Both the position numbers and the translations under genes were made by a program. Below the pieces are notes generated by a model, which made no database searches, had not been told where the DNA came from, and worked only from the letters and a program-made list of their open reading frames with translations. 64,000 bases of DNA from a virus: the IMG/VR virus record IMGVR_UViG_3300028392_000036, positions 62,001 through 126,000 of that record, one strand, 5' to 3'. Within the stretch, counting starts at the first letter, position 1, and each line of letters opens with the position of its first letter. Shown here piece by piece: positions 8,367 to 16,712 of the stretch.

Positions 8367-8862
8367 ATATCATATTCCAAAGTTTTGGGATGATGAGTTT
8401 AAGAACCTTGTGTACGTAAATGAACAGTTCAATGACACAGTGAGTCTTGAACGTTGGGTTGCACAAGGCTATGCTAATAAGTTTACTGGGGACATGTGCG
8501 ACATGCGTAGCCCACAGCCCAGTTGGAATGAACGTTTTGTCAACATCTACACTGAACTAGGGTGGAAAGACATTGGCACCAGTTACTATAGAATGGGCAC
8601 TGGTACCATACTTCCCACACATGGCGACTTGTATCTTCGCTATGTTGACTTGTTCAACCTTCAAGGACAAGAACAACGCATACGCAGAGCCATTGTGTTT
8701 TTGGAAGACTGGAAACCTGGACATTATTTTGAAGGTAACAATGTTGCCAAGGTCAATTGGCGAGCAGGCGATGTTGTTGAATGGTGCTATGACGCACCAC
8801 ACTTGGCAGCCAACATGGGACTTGAGCCAAGATACACATTACAAATTACAGGATGGATATGA
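8344..8862 (+). CDS. Probable 2-oxoglutarate/Fe(II) oxygenase-like protein
   Basis: 172 residues. An HxD motif (PTHGDLYLRYVDL) and a distal histidine (DAPHLAANMG) could form the iron-binding facial triad of a cupin-fold hydroxylase; the order and the strand pattern (RRAIVFLEDWKPGHYF, WRAGDVVEW) fit. Such genes are common in marine phages. It overlaps the dehydrogenase by 23 nt and the amidinotransferase by 10 nt, suggesting one co-translated pathway. Confidence 0.7.
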   Translation: MATPEILKYHIPKFWDDEFKNLVYVNEQFNDTVSLERWVAQGYANKFTGDMCDMRSPQPSWNERFVNIYTELGWKDIGTSYYRMGTGTILPTHGDLYLRYVDLFNLQGQEQRIRRAIVFLEDWKPGHYFEGNNVAKVNWRAGDVVEWCYDAPHLAANMGLEPRYTLQITGWI

Positions 8863-9776
8863 TCAGTAGTTACGATGAGTGGAGTCCACTCAAAAAGATT
8901 GTGGTAGGAACAGCTACCAATGCCAATTGGCCAGTAAATGATCCGGTGTTCTCTAAAGAGAGTGAAAAAACTACCTGGAAAGAAACACCTGTTCCGAGTG
9001 GACCTGTGCCCCAGTGGATAATTGATGAAGCCAACCAAGACCTAGATGGCCTAGCAACGACCCTGATGAGCCTAGGCGTAGAAGTAGTGCGCCCAGATCC
9101 ACTCAACTTTCAAGCCCACGATGGCATGTATAATTATTGCCCACGCGACAGATTGCTGGTGCTTGGTAACACTATTGTAGATCCTGCCATGATGTACCCT
9201 TGTAGAGATATGGAACTACAGTGCTACCAGGACATAGTAGACAGTGCTGATCACTATTTGTTTATGCCACGAAATGAAGGACTAGTACTTGATGCTGCCA
9301 ACATACTACGCCTTGGTCCTAACAAACTGCTGTACCTAGAAAGTGCCAGTGGGAATAAAGAGGCATACTATTGGTTGTTGGCAAATCTGCCAACCAACAC
9401 TAGTATTGAACTATGCAATTTTTATTCAGGAGTGCATATTGATTCGACCATTGTGCCTTTGCGAGAAGGCCTGGTCATGCTCAATGCTAGTCGTGTAAAG
9501 TTTGATAATGTACCCCAGGTATTTGATGGCTGGCACAAGATCTGGGTAAACGATGTTGTTGCCCAAGATTTTTATCAGTACCCGTATGCATCAAAGTGGA
9601 TAGCAATGAATATGTTGGTGGTGGATCCACACACGGTCATATGCGACCGAAATCAACCCGAACTGATCAAAACACTCCAATCATATAAATTTGAAGTGAT
9701 TCCGCTAGAGTTGCGCCACAGCCGAACACTGGGCGGAGGATTTCATTGTGTTACACTGGATCTAGTGCGCGAATAG
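8853..9776 (+). CDS. Amidinotransferase-family protein
   Basis: 307 residues. The N-terminus YDEWSPLKKIVVG, the block CPRDRLLVLGN, the histidine motif SGVHIDSTIVPL and the terminal cysteine motif TLGGGFHCVTLD match glycine and inosamine amidinotransferases, with an Asp-His-Cys catalytic set. These move an amidino group from arginine to an amine. Starts at 8853 and 8859 are both possible. With the dehydrogenase and hydroxylase it may modify a sugar or small metabolite; the product is unknown. Confidence 0.85.
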   Translation: MDMISSYDEWSPLKKIVVGTATNANWPVNDPVFSKESEKTTWKETPVPSGPVPQWIIDEANQDLDGLATTLMSLGVEVVRPDPLNFQAHDGMYNYCPRDRLLVLGNTIVDPAMMYPCRDMELQCYQDIVDSADHYLFMPRNEGLVLDAANILRLGPNKLLYLESASGNKEAYYWLLANLPTNTSIELCNFYSGVHIDSTIVPLREGLVMLNASRVKFDNVPQVFDGWHKIWVNDVVAQDFYQYPYASKWIAMNMLVVDPHTVICDRNQPELIKTLQSYKFEVIPLELRHSRTLGGGFHCVTLDLVRE

Positions 9777-9784
9777 AATTTGCG

Positions 9785-10192
9785 TTAGGTTGGAAATGGA
9801 ATGGTATTTGTTTCTTTAACCAGGCTAACAAATGTACCATCATCTTCTATTTCGACTATTTTAACATGGTACACACCTGGGTATCTAGGATTGTCTCCAT
9901 TGACAATCAACTCATAAAACTCATTCACCGCCTCAAGAGTGTTGAATGTAAAGGTACCTACAGCATAACGCAAGTCCGGGCTGCCGTTAATCTCCGCCGG
10001 ATAGACTGAATCCAATGGGCCCCAATAGCGATCAAATCCACCATTATCGATTACTTTTCGTCGAAATTCGTTATAAGCATTCCAATCGGGACGCTCTACG
10101 TCACGATCCTCGCCTATTCTAGTGCCCCAGTTCCAGCCCGCAGGTCCTGGAACAATTTCTGTATTTTCGGTTACTATAATTTGGTATTTCAT
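9785..10192 (-). CDS. Hypothetical protein (135 aa)
   Basis: I choose the ATG at 10192 (MKYQIIVTENTEIVPG) since a longer start at 10225 would overlap the uvsE promoter. No signal or membrane segment. It contains YWGPLDSVYPAEINGS and strands such as VYHVKIVEIEDDG. Family not recognised. Confidence 0.55.
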   Translation of the reverse strand: MKYQIIVTENTEIVPGPAGWNWGTRIGEDRDVERPDWNAYNEFRRKVIDNGGFDRYWGPLDSVYPAEINGSPDLRYAVGTFTFNTLEAVNEFYELIVNGDNPRYPGVYHVKIVEIEDDGTFVSLVKETNTIPFPT

Positions 10193-10218
10193 GCAAGTAT
10201 TTATCTCTGACAATAGAT

Positions 10219-10247
10219 TTGACATAAAATAGCAGATCGTTTATAAT
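10219..10247 (+). promoter_or_regulatory. Consensus promoter of uvsE, leaderless
   Basis: TTGACA (10219-10224), 17-bp spacer, TATAAT (10242-10247): a perfect sigma70 consensus. The uvsE ATG begins 6 nt after the -10, where transcription itself should start, so the mRNA is predicted to lack a leader. Confidence 0.85.
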
Positions 10248-10253
10248 AAACAC

Positions 10254-11285
10254 ATGACTACACCCCAAATTGGCTTTTGTTGCAAATGGCTCAATGACCC
10301 CGCAGAATGTGGGGGCATGAAAGTCAATGCAAAGGACCGTGACTTAACCGGCAGATCAACCACCATGCGTTGGCTTCGCGAGCACAAGAGCGAAGCTGAA
10401 CAGCGGCAATGGGATATTATGAACCACAATGCCTCGGCCGCTGTACGACTGATCGAGCGTGTGGCCACACTGCCCCAAGGCCGTAGAATGGTACGCCTGG
10501 GCAGTGAAATGCTACAAGGCTACACTGAGAAAGATTGGATCGACTGGTGGCAACGCCGTGAAATACAAGATCACTGTGAAAAGATATTTGCCCCTGTAGG
10601 TGAAACTGCTCGCAGGCTTGGTGTTAGACTCAGTTTCCACCCCGGACAGTTCTGTGTGCTTGCAAGCGAGTCGGATGAAATTGTAGAACGTAGCATACTA
10701 GAATTTGAATACCATGCGGACATGGCTCGTTGGATGGGCTATGGCTCAACGTGGCATGATCATGGATTTAAGATTAACGTGCATTTATCGGGCAAAGGTG
10801 GTCCCGCTAAATTCCTGAAGACCCTGGGTCGCCTCACTCCCGAGGCCAGGAACTTGATAACCATCGAAAATGACGAGATGACAAATGGACTTGACACTAC
10901 TTTGGCTGTGGCTGATCATGTGGCTCTTGTGTTGGATGTACACCACCACTGGATCAACACCGGCGAATACATCGCGCCCACGGACGTTCGTACAACTAGG
11001 GTTATTGACTCTTGGCGTGGCGTTCGTCCTGCAATGCATTTTAGTACTAGCCGCGAGGACGTTTTGGTCGACCATGTTCGAACAGTTCGACCAGACCTTG
11101 CTGAACTTCTTGCTAGAGGTTATAAGAAACAGAAACTCCGAGCACACAGCGACTTCTGTTGGAATACGTCTGTGAATTCATGGGTACTGGGTTTTGCTGA
11201 CCAGTTTGATATACAGGTAGAAGCCAAGGGCAAAAACTTAGCAAGTGAACAACTTTATGAACAATATATTTCTCAACATCTTTGA
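10254..11285 (+). CDS. uvsE: UV DNA damage endonuclease UvsE
   Basis: 343 residues of the UVDE family (TIM barrel, metal-dependent). Visible blocks: IGFCCKWLN, SFHPGQFCVL, HDHGFKINVHLSGKGG, LITIENDEM, LVLDVHHHWIN, MHFSTSRED, LRAHSDFCWN and QVEAKGKNLASEQL. These hold the His, Glu and Asp ligands. The enzyme nicks 5' of pyrimidine dimers and other lesions, giving light-independent repair and suiting a phage exposed to sunlight. The start is set by the perfect promoter 6 nt upstream. Confidence 0.93.
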   Translation: MTTPQIGFCCKWLNDPAECGGMKVNAKDRDLTGRSTTMRWLREHKSEAEQRQWDIMNHNASAAVRLIERVATLPQGRRMVRLGSEMLQGYTEKDWIDWWQRREIQDHCEKIFAPVGETARRLGVRLSFHPGQFCVLASESDEIVERSILEFEYHADMARWMGYGSTWHDHGFKINVHLSGKGGPAKFLKTLGRLTPEARNLITIENDEMTNGLDTTLAVADHVALVLDVHHHWINTGEYIAPTDVRTTRVIDSWRGVRPAMHFSTSREDVLVDHVRTVRPDLAELLARGYKKQKLRAHSDFCWNTSVNSWVLGFADQFDIQVEAKGKNLASEQLYEQYISQHL

Positions 11286-11544
11286 TTGGATACGCAGTGA
11301 TTACAAAACTAACCCACTTAGGTTCGTCGTGGAAGTACTGGCTTGGGCTGTGTCTATTGGGTGCAGTATTACGATGGCTGCCACTGTACCTAATCCCCCT
11401 CTTGTGGTACTTTACCCTATATGGATTAGTGGTTGTGCTATGTATGCTTGGGCTAGTTGGACTCGTAAATCGTTTGGTATGTTGGCCAACTACTGCCTAC
11501 TAGTCAGCATTGATACTGTGGGTTTGCTACGTATGATTTTGTAA
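11245..11544 (+). CDS. Small membrane protein of marine-phage type
   Basis: 99 residues (or 95 from the ATG at 11257), overlapping the end of uvsE. Two or three hydrophobic segments surround PNPPLVVLYPIWISGCAMY. It resembles a conserved small membrane protein of marine phages and bacteria that I cannot name. This frame is preferred over another hydrophobic frame (11282-11503) as it ends at the Pho box and has the conserved NPP and RKSFGMLANY features. Confidence 0.65.
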   Translation: MNNFMNNIFLNIFDWIRSDYKTNPLRFVVEVLAWAVSIGCSITMAATVPNPPLVVLYPIWISGCAMYAWASWTRKSFGMLANYCLLVSIDTVGLLRMIL

Positions 11545-11573
11545 CAAAATTGTAACACAAATTAGCCTAAATA
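11539..11573 (+). promoter_or_regulatory. Pho box and -10 of pstS
   Basis: Two direct 7-mers TTGTAAC (11539-11545 and 11550-11556) with a 4-bp gap give the 11-bp periodicity of a PhoB box. A -10-like TAAATA (11568-11573) follows after 11 bp, as in Pho promoters where the box replaces the -35. An almost identical arrangement lies at 13528-13562. Confidence 0.75.
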
Positions 11574-11596
11574 ATTGTCTAACAAGGAGACTTTGA

Positions 11597-12601
11597 GTGA
11601 AACAATTATTTGCAATCTTACTAGCGTCAATATCAATCTCAGCATCAGCACAGACTATAACAGGTGCTGGCGCAACATTCCCATACCCCATCTATAGCAA
11701 GTGGTCAGAACTTTACAACAAAGAAACTGGCGTAGCACTCAATTACCAATCAATTGGTTCCAGTGGCGGCATTCGTCAAATTGATGCCAAAACAGTGACC
11801 TTTGGTGCAACTGATGCACCTGTAGCCGGGGACAAACTAGACAAAAATAGTCAAGTACAGTTTCCCGCTATCATTGGCGGAACAGTTCCTATTGTTAACT
11901 TGGATGGCTTCAAGCCCGGAGAACTACGTATTACAGGTCCTGTAATGGCAGAAGTGTTCTTGGGTGAAATCTCCAAATGGAATGATCCAAAGTTGGCGGC
12001 ACTTAACCCAGGTAAAAAATTACCTGACTTAGAAATTACTATTGTGCATCGTGCAGATGGTTCGGGTACTACATTTAACTGGACAGATTATTTGTCATCT
12101 ACCAGCGCCAAGTGGGCCGACAAGGTTGGCAAAGGTGCCGCAGTCAAGTGGCCAGCCGCAAGTTCAGTAGGTGGCAAGGGCAACGAAGGTGTTGCCGCTA
12201 ATGTACATCGTGTTAAAGGCTCCATTGGCTATGTTGAATATGCTTATGTTAAAAAGAACAATTTGACTTTCTTGCAATTACAAAACAAGTCAGGCAAATA
12301 TGTCAGCCCAGATGATCTAACATTTGCTGCCGCGGCAGCCGGTGCTGATTGGTTCTCAGTTCCTGGTATGGGTGTGAGCATTGTAGATCAGCGTGGTGAT
12401 ACAGTATGGCCTGTAAGCACAGCCAGTTTCATCATCATGTACAAAGACCCCACAGACAAGAAAGCCAGCCAAGACACATTGAAGTTCTTTGATTGGGCAT
12501 TCAAGAACGGTAAGAAAGCCGCAGAGGAATTAGACTATGTGGCATTACCAGACATTCTAACAAAACAAATTCGCGAGCGTGTGTGGAGTCAGATCAAGTA
12601 A
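11597..12601 (+). CDS. pstS: Phosphate ABC transporter substrate-binding protein PstS
   Basis: 334 residues starting at GTG after AAGGAG. A Sec signal peptide ends near SASAQ. The mature N-terminus TITGAGATFPYPIYSKW is the PstS signature, and phosphate-binding blocks are visible (IGSSGGIRQ, ADGSGTTF, ATDAPV). It binds phosphate in the periplasm for the host Pst importer. Phage pstS under PhoB control is known from cyanophages. The Pho box is directly upstream and a strong terminator follows, so it is a single-gene unit. Confidence 0.95.
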   Translation: MKQLFAILLASISISASAQTITGAGATFPYPIYSKWSELYNKETGVALNYQSIGSSGGIRQIDAKTVTFGATDAPVAGDKLDKNSQVQFPAIIGGTVPIVNLDGFKPGELRITGPVMAEVFLGEISKWNDPKLAALNPGKKLPDLEITIVHRADGSGTTFNWTDYLSSTSAKWADKVGKGAAVKWPAASSVGGKGNEGVAANVHRVKGSIGYVEYAYVKKNNLTFLQLQNKSGKYVSPDDLTFAAAAAGADWFSVPGMGVSIVDQRGDTVWPVSTASFIIMYKDPTDKKASQDTLKFFDWAFKNGKKAAEELDYVALPDILTKQIRERVWSQIK

Positions 12602-12649
12602 TTAAACCGACCACAACGATAGAGTGGCGCTGGAACTCGTAACCAGCAG

Positions 12650-12677
12650 ATACCCCAAATTTTTGGGGTATTTTTTT
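12650..12677 (+). terminator. Rho-independent terminator after pstS
   Basis: Inverted repeat ATACCCCAAA/TTTGGGGTAT with a short loop, followed by a run of seven T. Confidence 0.9.
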
Positions 12678-12717
12678 GTCCGTGTTTAATGATTTGATCG
12701 CAGAGTTAAATATCTAT

Positions 12718-12882
12718 ATGAGTTGGTTTAAGCGAATTCCACACAGATACCCTCCACAAACGCCTGCCTCTGCACCACATAGAACTAGCCCTGCCACTGA
12801 TCGAGCACTAGAAGAGTCTAAATTGCTGGGTCCAAAATCCCGTAAAAAAACTGTCAAAAAGCCCCCACTAAATACTGAATGA
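12718..12882 (+). CDS. Small basic conserved phage protein (54 aa)
   Basis: Starts MSWFKRIPHRYPP, contains HRTSPATDRALEES and ends with a Lys-rich tail. The pattern matches a tiny protein common in T4-like cyanophages and other marine phages, function unknown. A longer start at a TTG inside the terminator is unlikely. Its stop overlaps the next start (ATGA). Confidence 0.7.
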   Translation: MSWFKRIPHRYPPQTPASAPHRTSPATDRALEESKLLGPKSRKKTVKKPPLNTE

Positions 12883-13541
12883 AACCCACCATAGCCCTAT
12901 TTTTGCACGACCCCAAATGTAGTGTACAAAGTGGCAATGGGCTCATGCGAGCCCTAGGCGATCATTACAAGTTCAAAATATTTGGTAAAAACAAACTAGA
13001 AGATGTGTTCTTTGACGACGTAGACATGATTGCTGTACCCGGTGGCTTTGGCGATGCTGATTCATTTGACGGACTGTTCAAACACAATGCTGAACGTGTG
13101 CAACAATTTCTAGAACGTGGCGGTCGATACTTGGGTATTTGCATGGGTGCATACTGGGCCGGCAGCGAATATCTCAACATCTTGGATGGTGTGGATGCTG
13201 TGCAGTATATCCGTCGCCCTGGCACAGACACACATAGACCACATGCTAAAAACCTGCCTGTGTTGTGGCAAGATCGTTGGGGCAATATTGAGCCCTGGAA
13301 AATGTTCTTTTACGATGGCTGTGCATTGGTAGGGGACAAAACCAAGTTTCGAACCATGGCCACATATATGAATGGAGACGCCATGGCAATTATACAAAAC
13401 AATATTGGACTGATAGGTTGTCATCCTGAAAGCGAGCAGTTCTGGTATGACAGTTACTCCTGGATGCGGGGTCGATATCATAGAGGTCAACATCATACAT
13501 TGTTGTTAGACTTTGTGGATCAAATGTTTGTAACAAAATAG
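12879..13541 (+). CDS. Class I glutamine amidotransferase-like protein (BPL_N type)
   Basis: 220 residues. A nucleophile-elbow motif LGICMGAYWAG (Cys88) and a later GCHPESEQFW give the Cys-His pair of the class I amidotransferase fold. The N-terminus (IALFLHDPKCSVQSGNG) resembles the N-terminal domain of biotin-protein-ligase-like proteins. The substrate is unknown. Its last codons form part of the second Pho box. It lies between the two phosphate-regulated units. Confidence 0.7.
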   Translation: MKPTIALFLHDPKCSVQSGNGLMRALGDHYKFKIFGKNKLEDVFFDDVDMIAVPGGFGDADSFDGLFKHNAERVQQFLERGGRYLGICMGAYWAGSEYLNILDGVDAVQYIRRPGTDTHRPHAKNLPVLWQDRWGNIEPWKMFFYDGCALVGDKTKFRTMATYMNGDAMAIIQNNIGLIGCHPESEQFWYDSYSWMRGRYHRGQHHTLLLDFVDQMFVTK

Positions 13542-13562
13542 TAACACAGATCCGCCTAAATA
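13528..13562 (+). promoter_or_regulatory. Pho box and -10 of plcP-agt unit
   Basis: TTGTAAC (13528-13534), AAAA, TAGTAAC (13539-13545), 11 bp, TAAATA (13557-13562). Compared with the pstS box the two repeats, the gap, the following ACACA and the GCCTAAATA are nearly the same. The plcP ATG is only 4 nt after the -10, so the message has little or no leader. Confidence 0.75.
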
Positions 13563-13566
13563 TTAG

Positions 13567-14361
13567 ATGCAGAAAACGTATCGCAGTATTTTTATCAGTG
13601 ATGTACACCTGGGCACAAGAGACTGCAAGGCAGAAGAACTAAACAATTTCCTAAAGCACAACTCCTGCAATACTTTATATCTTGTGGGGGACATTATTGA
13701 TGCTTGGAAAATGCAACAAAACAAATTGCGATGGAAACAAAGTCATACCAACGTTGTCCGTAGGGTTCTTGGTCACGCTAAACGTGGCACTAGGGTTGTA
13801 TACGTGGCTGGAAATCATGACGAATTCCTGCGTCCGATGATACCGTATGCTGCCACATTTGGTACTGTGGAAATATGTAATCAATGCGAACATGTGGGTG
13901 CAGACGGCAAACATTATCTTGTGGTGCATGGCGACCTGTTTGATGGTATCACCCGACTGGCACCATGGTTGAGTTTTTTGGGAGACAAAGCATATGATTT
14001 TATCCTGGGGCTTAATAGTAGATTTAATTGGATCCGCCATCGTATGGGTTTTGGTTATTGGAGTCTTAGCCAGTTTCTTAAGCATAGGGTCAAAAAAGCC
14101 ATTGACTTCATGTTTCACTTTGAAAGAAACCTTGCGGCCTACTGCAAAAAAAGAGGATTTGATGGCGTGGTCTGCGGTCACATACACCACGCAGAAATAA
14201 AAGAAATAAACGGTGTAGTATATATGAATGACGGCGACTGGGTTGAAAGTTGTACTGCACTTGTAGAACATCATGACGGGCGTTGGGAAATCGTAACATG
14301 GACACAAAAAAATGACCAAGAAGATATTGATAATAACAGACAACTTGCCGGATCAAATTAA
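13567..14361 (+). CDS. plcP: PlcP-like phospholipase C (UDP-diacylglucosamine hydrolase family)
   Basis: 264 residues of the calcineurin-like fold: FISDVHLGTRDCK, LVGDIIDAW, VAGNHDEFL, LVVHGDLFD, CGHIHHAEIK. The ending MNDGDWVESCTALVEHHDG and the YWSLSQFLKHRVKKAIDF block are typical of the PlcP branch rather than LpxH. PlcP splits phosphatidyl lipids to diacylglycerol during phosphate starvation; the adjacent glycosyltransferase then makes glycolipids. Here both the Pho box and the downstream glycosyltransferase are present, the same arrangement as in bacterial lipid renovation. Annotation pipelines may name it LpxH. Confidence 0.85.
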   Translation: MQKTYRSIFISDVHLGTRDCKAEELNNFLKHNSCNTLYLVGDIIDAWKMQQNKLRWKQSHTNVVRRVLGHAKRGTRVVYVAGNHDEFLRPMIPYAATFGTVEICNQCEHVGADGKHYLVVHGDLFDGITRLAPWLSFLGDKAYDFILGLNSRFNWIRHRMGFGYWSLSQFLKHRVKKAIDFMFHFERNLAAYCKKRGFDGVVCGHIHHAEIKEINGVVYMNDGDWVESCTALVEHHDGRWEIVTWTQKNDQEDIDNNRQLAGSN

Positions 14362-15325
14362 TGGCGTGGTTACCACTTACAAGAACATTGAGGCTTGTGC
14401 GGTACTGGATGGTTATCATGTTGATTATATTGATCCCGGGCGGTTCCGCTACATTAATTGCCCTCGCTACCACGAAGTCAAGATTGCCTATCCCCGGAAT
14501 CTGGGCGCGAAGATTGAGGAGATTGCTCCGGATTATATCCACATCGCCACCGAGGGTCCTCTTGGTTTGTGGGCTCGAGCATATCTTTCACTGGGCAATA
14601 TTCGTCACAATACCGCTTATCATACTAAGTTTCCAGAGGGACTTAAGAAACTATTTGGGATTCCTGAATTCGTAACCTGGCGGTTTGTACGCTGGTTTCA
14701 CAAACACTCAGGCAAGGTACTAACCACGACAGATTCAATGGTTCGAGAATTGCAAGCACATGGATTCAATGGCGAAGTGATTCCGTGGACACGTGGTGTT
14801 GACCGTGAGATATTCCACCCTGGCTATCGTGATCGAGAAGATGACCACAAAATATTATTATGCGTTGCCCGTGTGAGTAAAGAAAAGAACTTGGAAGACT
14901 TTTTTGAATTACAATATCCCAAGAGTCGCAAAATCATGGTAGGTGATGGCCCTATGCTAGAGAAATATCGAAAGCAGTATCCTGATGTGGAGTTTGTAGG
15001 ATTTAAGACAGGCACAGAACTAGCAGAATATTATGCCAATGCTGATGTGTTTGTGTTTCCAAGTCAGTGGGAAACATTTGGCATTGTGATGATTGAAGCC
15101 ATGGCCTGTGGTACCCCTGTAGCCGCATATCCATGCCAAGGTCCCGAAGATGTTGTGGAACCAGGTGTGACTGGTTATTTAGAACAAGATCTAGCCACTG
15201 CGGTGCATCGTTGTATCGGGCTCAACAGGGACCAAGTATTAGAGGGCAGCCAACGCTGGAGTTGGGAACGAGCCTGGCACATATTCCGAGACAATCTCAC
15301 TCCCAACCACTTGTGGACCAAATAA
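14312..15325 (+). CDS. GT4 glycosyltransferase, Agt-like (diacylglycerol glycosylation)
   Basis: 337 residues. The N-terminal domain has TDNLPDQINGVVTTYKN and PCPRYHEVKIAYP, and the C-terminal domain has LLCVARVSKEKNLEDF and the donor motif FVFPSQWETFGIVMIEAMACG. This matches GT4 enzymes of the SqdX/Agt type that act on diacylglycerol with UDP-glucose or UDP-glucuronate. It overlaps plcP by 50 nt in another frame. Role inferred: conversion of diacylglycerol left by PlcP into a non-phosphorus glycolipid. Confidence 0.85.
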   Translation: MTKKILIITDNLPDQINGVVTTYKNIEACAVLDGYHVDYIDPGRFRYINCPRYHEVKIAYPRNLGAKIEEIAPDYIHIATEGPLGLWARAYLSLGNIRHNTAYHTKFPEGLKKLFGIPEFVTWRFVRWFHKHSGKVLTTTDSMVRELQAHGFNGEVIPWTRGVDREIFHPGYRDREDDHKILLCVARVSKEKNLEDFFELQYPKSRKIMVGDGPMLEKYRKQYPDVEFVGFKTGTELAEYYANADVFVFPSQWETFGIVMIEAMACGTPVAAYPCQGPEDVVEPGVTGYLEQDLATAVHRCIGLNRDQVLEGSQRWSWERAWHIFRDNLTPNHLWTK

Positions 15326-15343
15326 ATTAATCAAAGGAAAAAC

Positions 15344-15952
15344 ATGAAAGAAATACTACAAACACTTCGCGAGCAACGTTGGGACGATCATCGTTACTAT
15401 CATCACAGTAGAATCAATCAATTTTTACACTTAATCTCAGCCTTAAGTTTCTTGATTGCCTATGTTTATCTGTTTATTGATCCTGTTGTGAGTGCATGGA
15501 TTGCTTGGTTGATTGCCATGACTACTCGTCAAGCCGGGCACTTTTTCTTTGAACCACACGGCTACGATGAATACAACAAGGCCACATTTGAACACAAAGA
15601 AAAAATCAAAATTGGTTTTAACTTAAAACGCAAACGGGTGTTGCTCACATGCTGGGTCGCAGTGCCTGCCCTGGCGTTCTTTGATGCTGAACTAATGAAT
15701 CTGTTAATACCCAACAACGACCCAATGACATTTGTAAACCGTGTGGGTATGGGATGGTTATGGCTGGGTGCGGCTGGTGTGTTGTTTAGAATGATCCAAT
15801 TGACCGCACTACAGAGCAGACGGGTTGCGTTAGTTTGGTGCTTGAAGATCTTGACTGATCCATTTCACGATGTATGGATCTATCGCAAGAGTCCCATATA
15901 CTTGATGCAAGGACAGTTGATTGACCCTGATTTACGTCAAGATTACTCTTGA
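15344..15952 (+). CDS. Membrane protein with histidine motifs, Mpo1/DUF962-like
   Basis: 202 residues, preceded by AAAGGAA. YYHHSRINQFLHL and RQAGHFFFEPHG hold conserved-looking histidines between hydrophobic segments (about 27-60, 92-115 and 130-150). This recalls small iron-dependent lipid hydroxylase membrane proteins (DUF962/Mpo1), but the match is loose. Its place right after plcP-agt and beside a desaturase suggests lipid metabolism. The C-terminus overlaps tail to tail with the desaturase gene by 10 nt. Confidence 0.55.
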   Translation: MKEILQTLREQRWDDHRYYHHSRINQFLHLISALSFLIAYVYLFIDPVVSAWIAWLIAMTTRQAGHFFFEPHGYDEYNKATFEHKEKIKIGFNLKRKRVLLTCWVAVPALAFFDAELMNLLIPNNDPMTFVNRVGMGWLWLGAAGVLFRMIQLTALQSRRVALVWCLKILTDPFHDVWIYRKSPIYLMQGQLIDPDLRQDYS

Positions 15953-16653
15953 TTGCGAAGTCTAGCAAGTCCTAGTATTCTAAACAGGCTGAGCCACATC
16001 CAGCCTATATCGAATTCCCACCAAGTCTTAGAGAGGCGGGCACTCGCTGGTGCCAGGTGGTGGTTGTTGTGCAGTTCTTCGCCGCCAATAACAATGCCCC
16101 AAGGACTAATATTACGACTACGATCTTTAGTTTCGCCATTTCTATATCCTATCCAATGTCCAATGCCGTTTATGACTCCAGCCGCCCAGAATGGAATCCA
16201 TATCATTTGTATACCCCATATAACCGGACCCCACCAACCAAACACTAGGGTGTTGAGCACAAGGAGAATGCCAATGCCAAGTCTACTGTGAGGCTGGTAT
16301 ATGTGAAGCTCCATCCAATCAGCAGGAGTACCAACACCGTATGCGTCAACCATGACACGATCTTTTGATGCTTCATGATACAGTACCGCTCCTTTAAAGA
16401 AAACTCTCTTGATTCCGTACACGTGAGGTGAGTGCGGATCACCTTCTGCATCACTGAATCTGTGATGCTTGCGGTGTATGGCCACCCATTGCTTGGTTAC
16501 CATGCCTGTGGTCAACCATAACCAGGCTCTCATGAAGTGTTCAAGCACAGGATGAAATTCTATACCTCGGTGTGCTTGGCCACGATGTAGGTACAACGTG
16601 ACACAGATGATAGTAATGTGTGTCATTACCAGTGTTGCGATTAGTTCTGTCAT
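15943..16653 (-). CDS. Fatty acid desaturase (delta-9 type)
   Basis: 236 residues with the three His boxes of membrane di-iron desaturases: H23-x4-H28, H60-x2-H63-H64 (IHRKHHRFSD) and HNNHH near residue 195, plus several hydrophobic stretches. Slightly short for the family but all boxes are intact. It would introduce a double bond into acyl chains of host membrane lipids. Next to the plcP-agt unit it could adjust the fluidity of the remodelled membrane, which is inference. Confidence 0.88.
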   Translation of the reverse strand: MTELIATLVMTHITIICVTLYLHRGQAHRGIEFHPVLEHFMRAWLWLTTGMVTKQWVAIHRKHHRFSDAEGDPHSPHVYGIKRVFFKGAVLYHEASKDRVMVDAYGVGTPADWMELHIYQPHSRLGIGILLVLNTLVFGWWGPVIWGIQMIWIPFWAAGVINGIGHWIGYRNGETKDRSRNISPWGIVIGGEELHNNHHLAPASARLSKTWWEFDIGWMWLSLFRILGLARLRNQE

Positions 16654-16712
16654 AGTTTATTTACTCATATGTAGGTGCTTTTATTTTAAGCGATTGTTTT
16701 TAAATATATGCT

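Noticed and set aside
13675-14343. 222-codon minus-strand frame
   Set aside because: It is antisense to plcP, whose product has clear family motifs; no independent signals.
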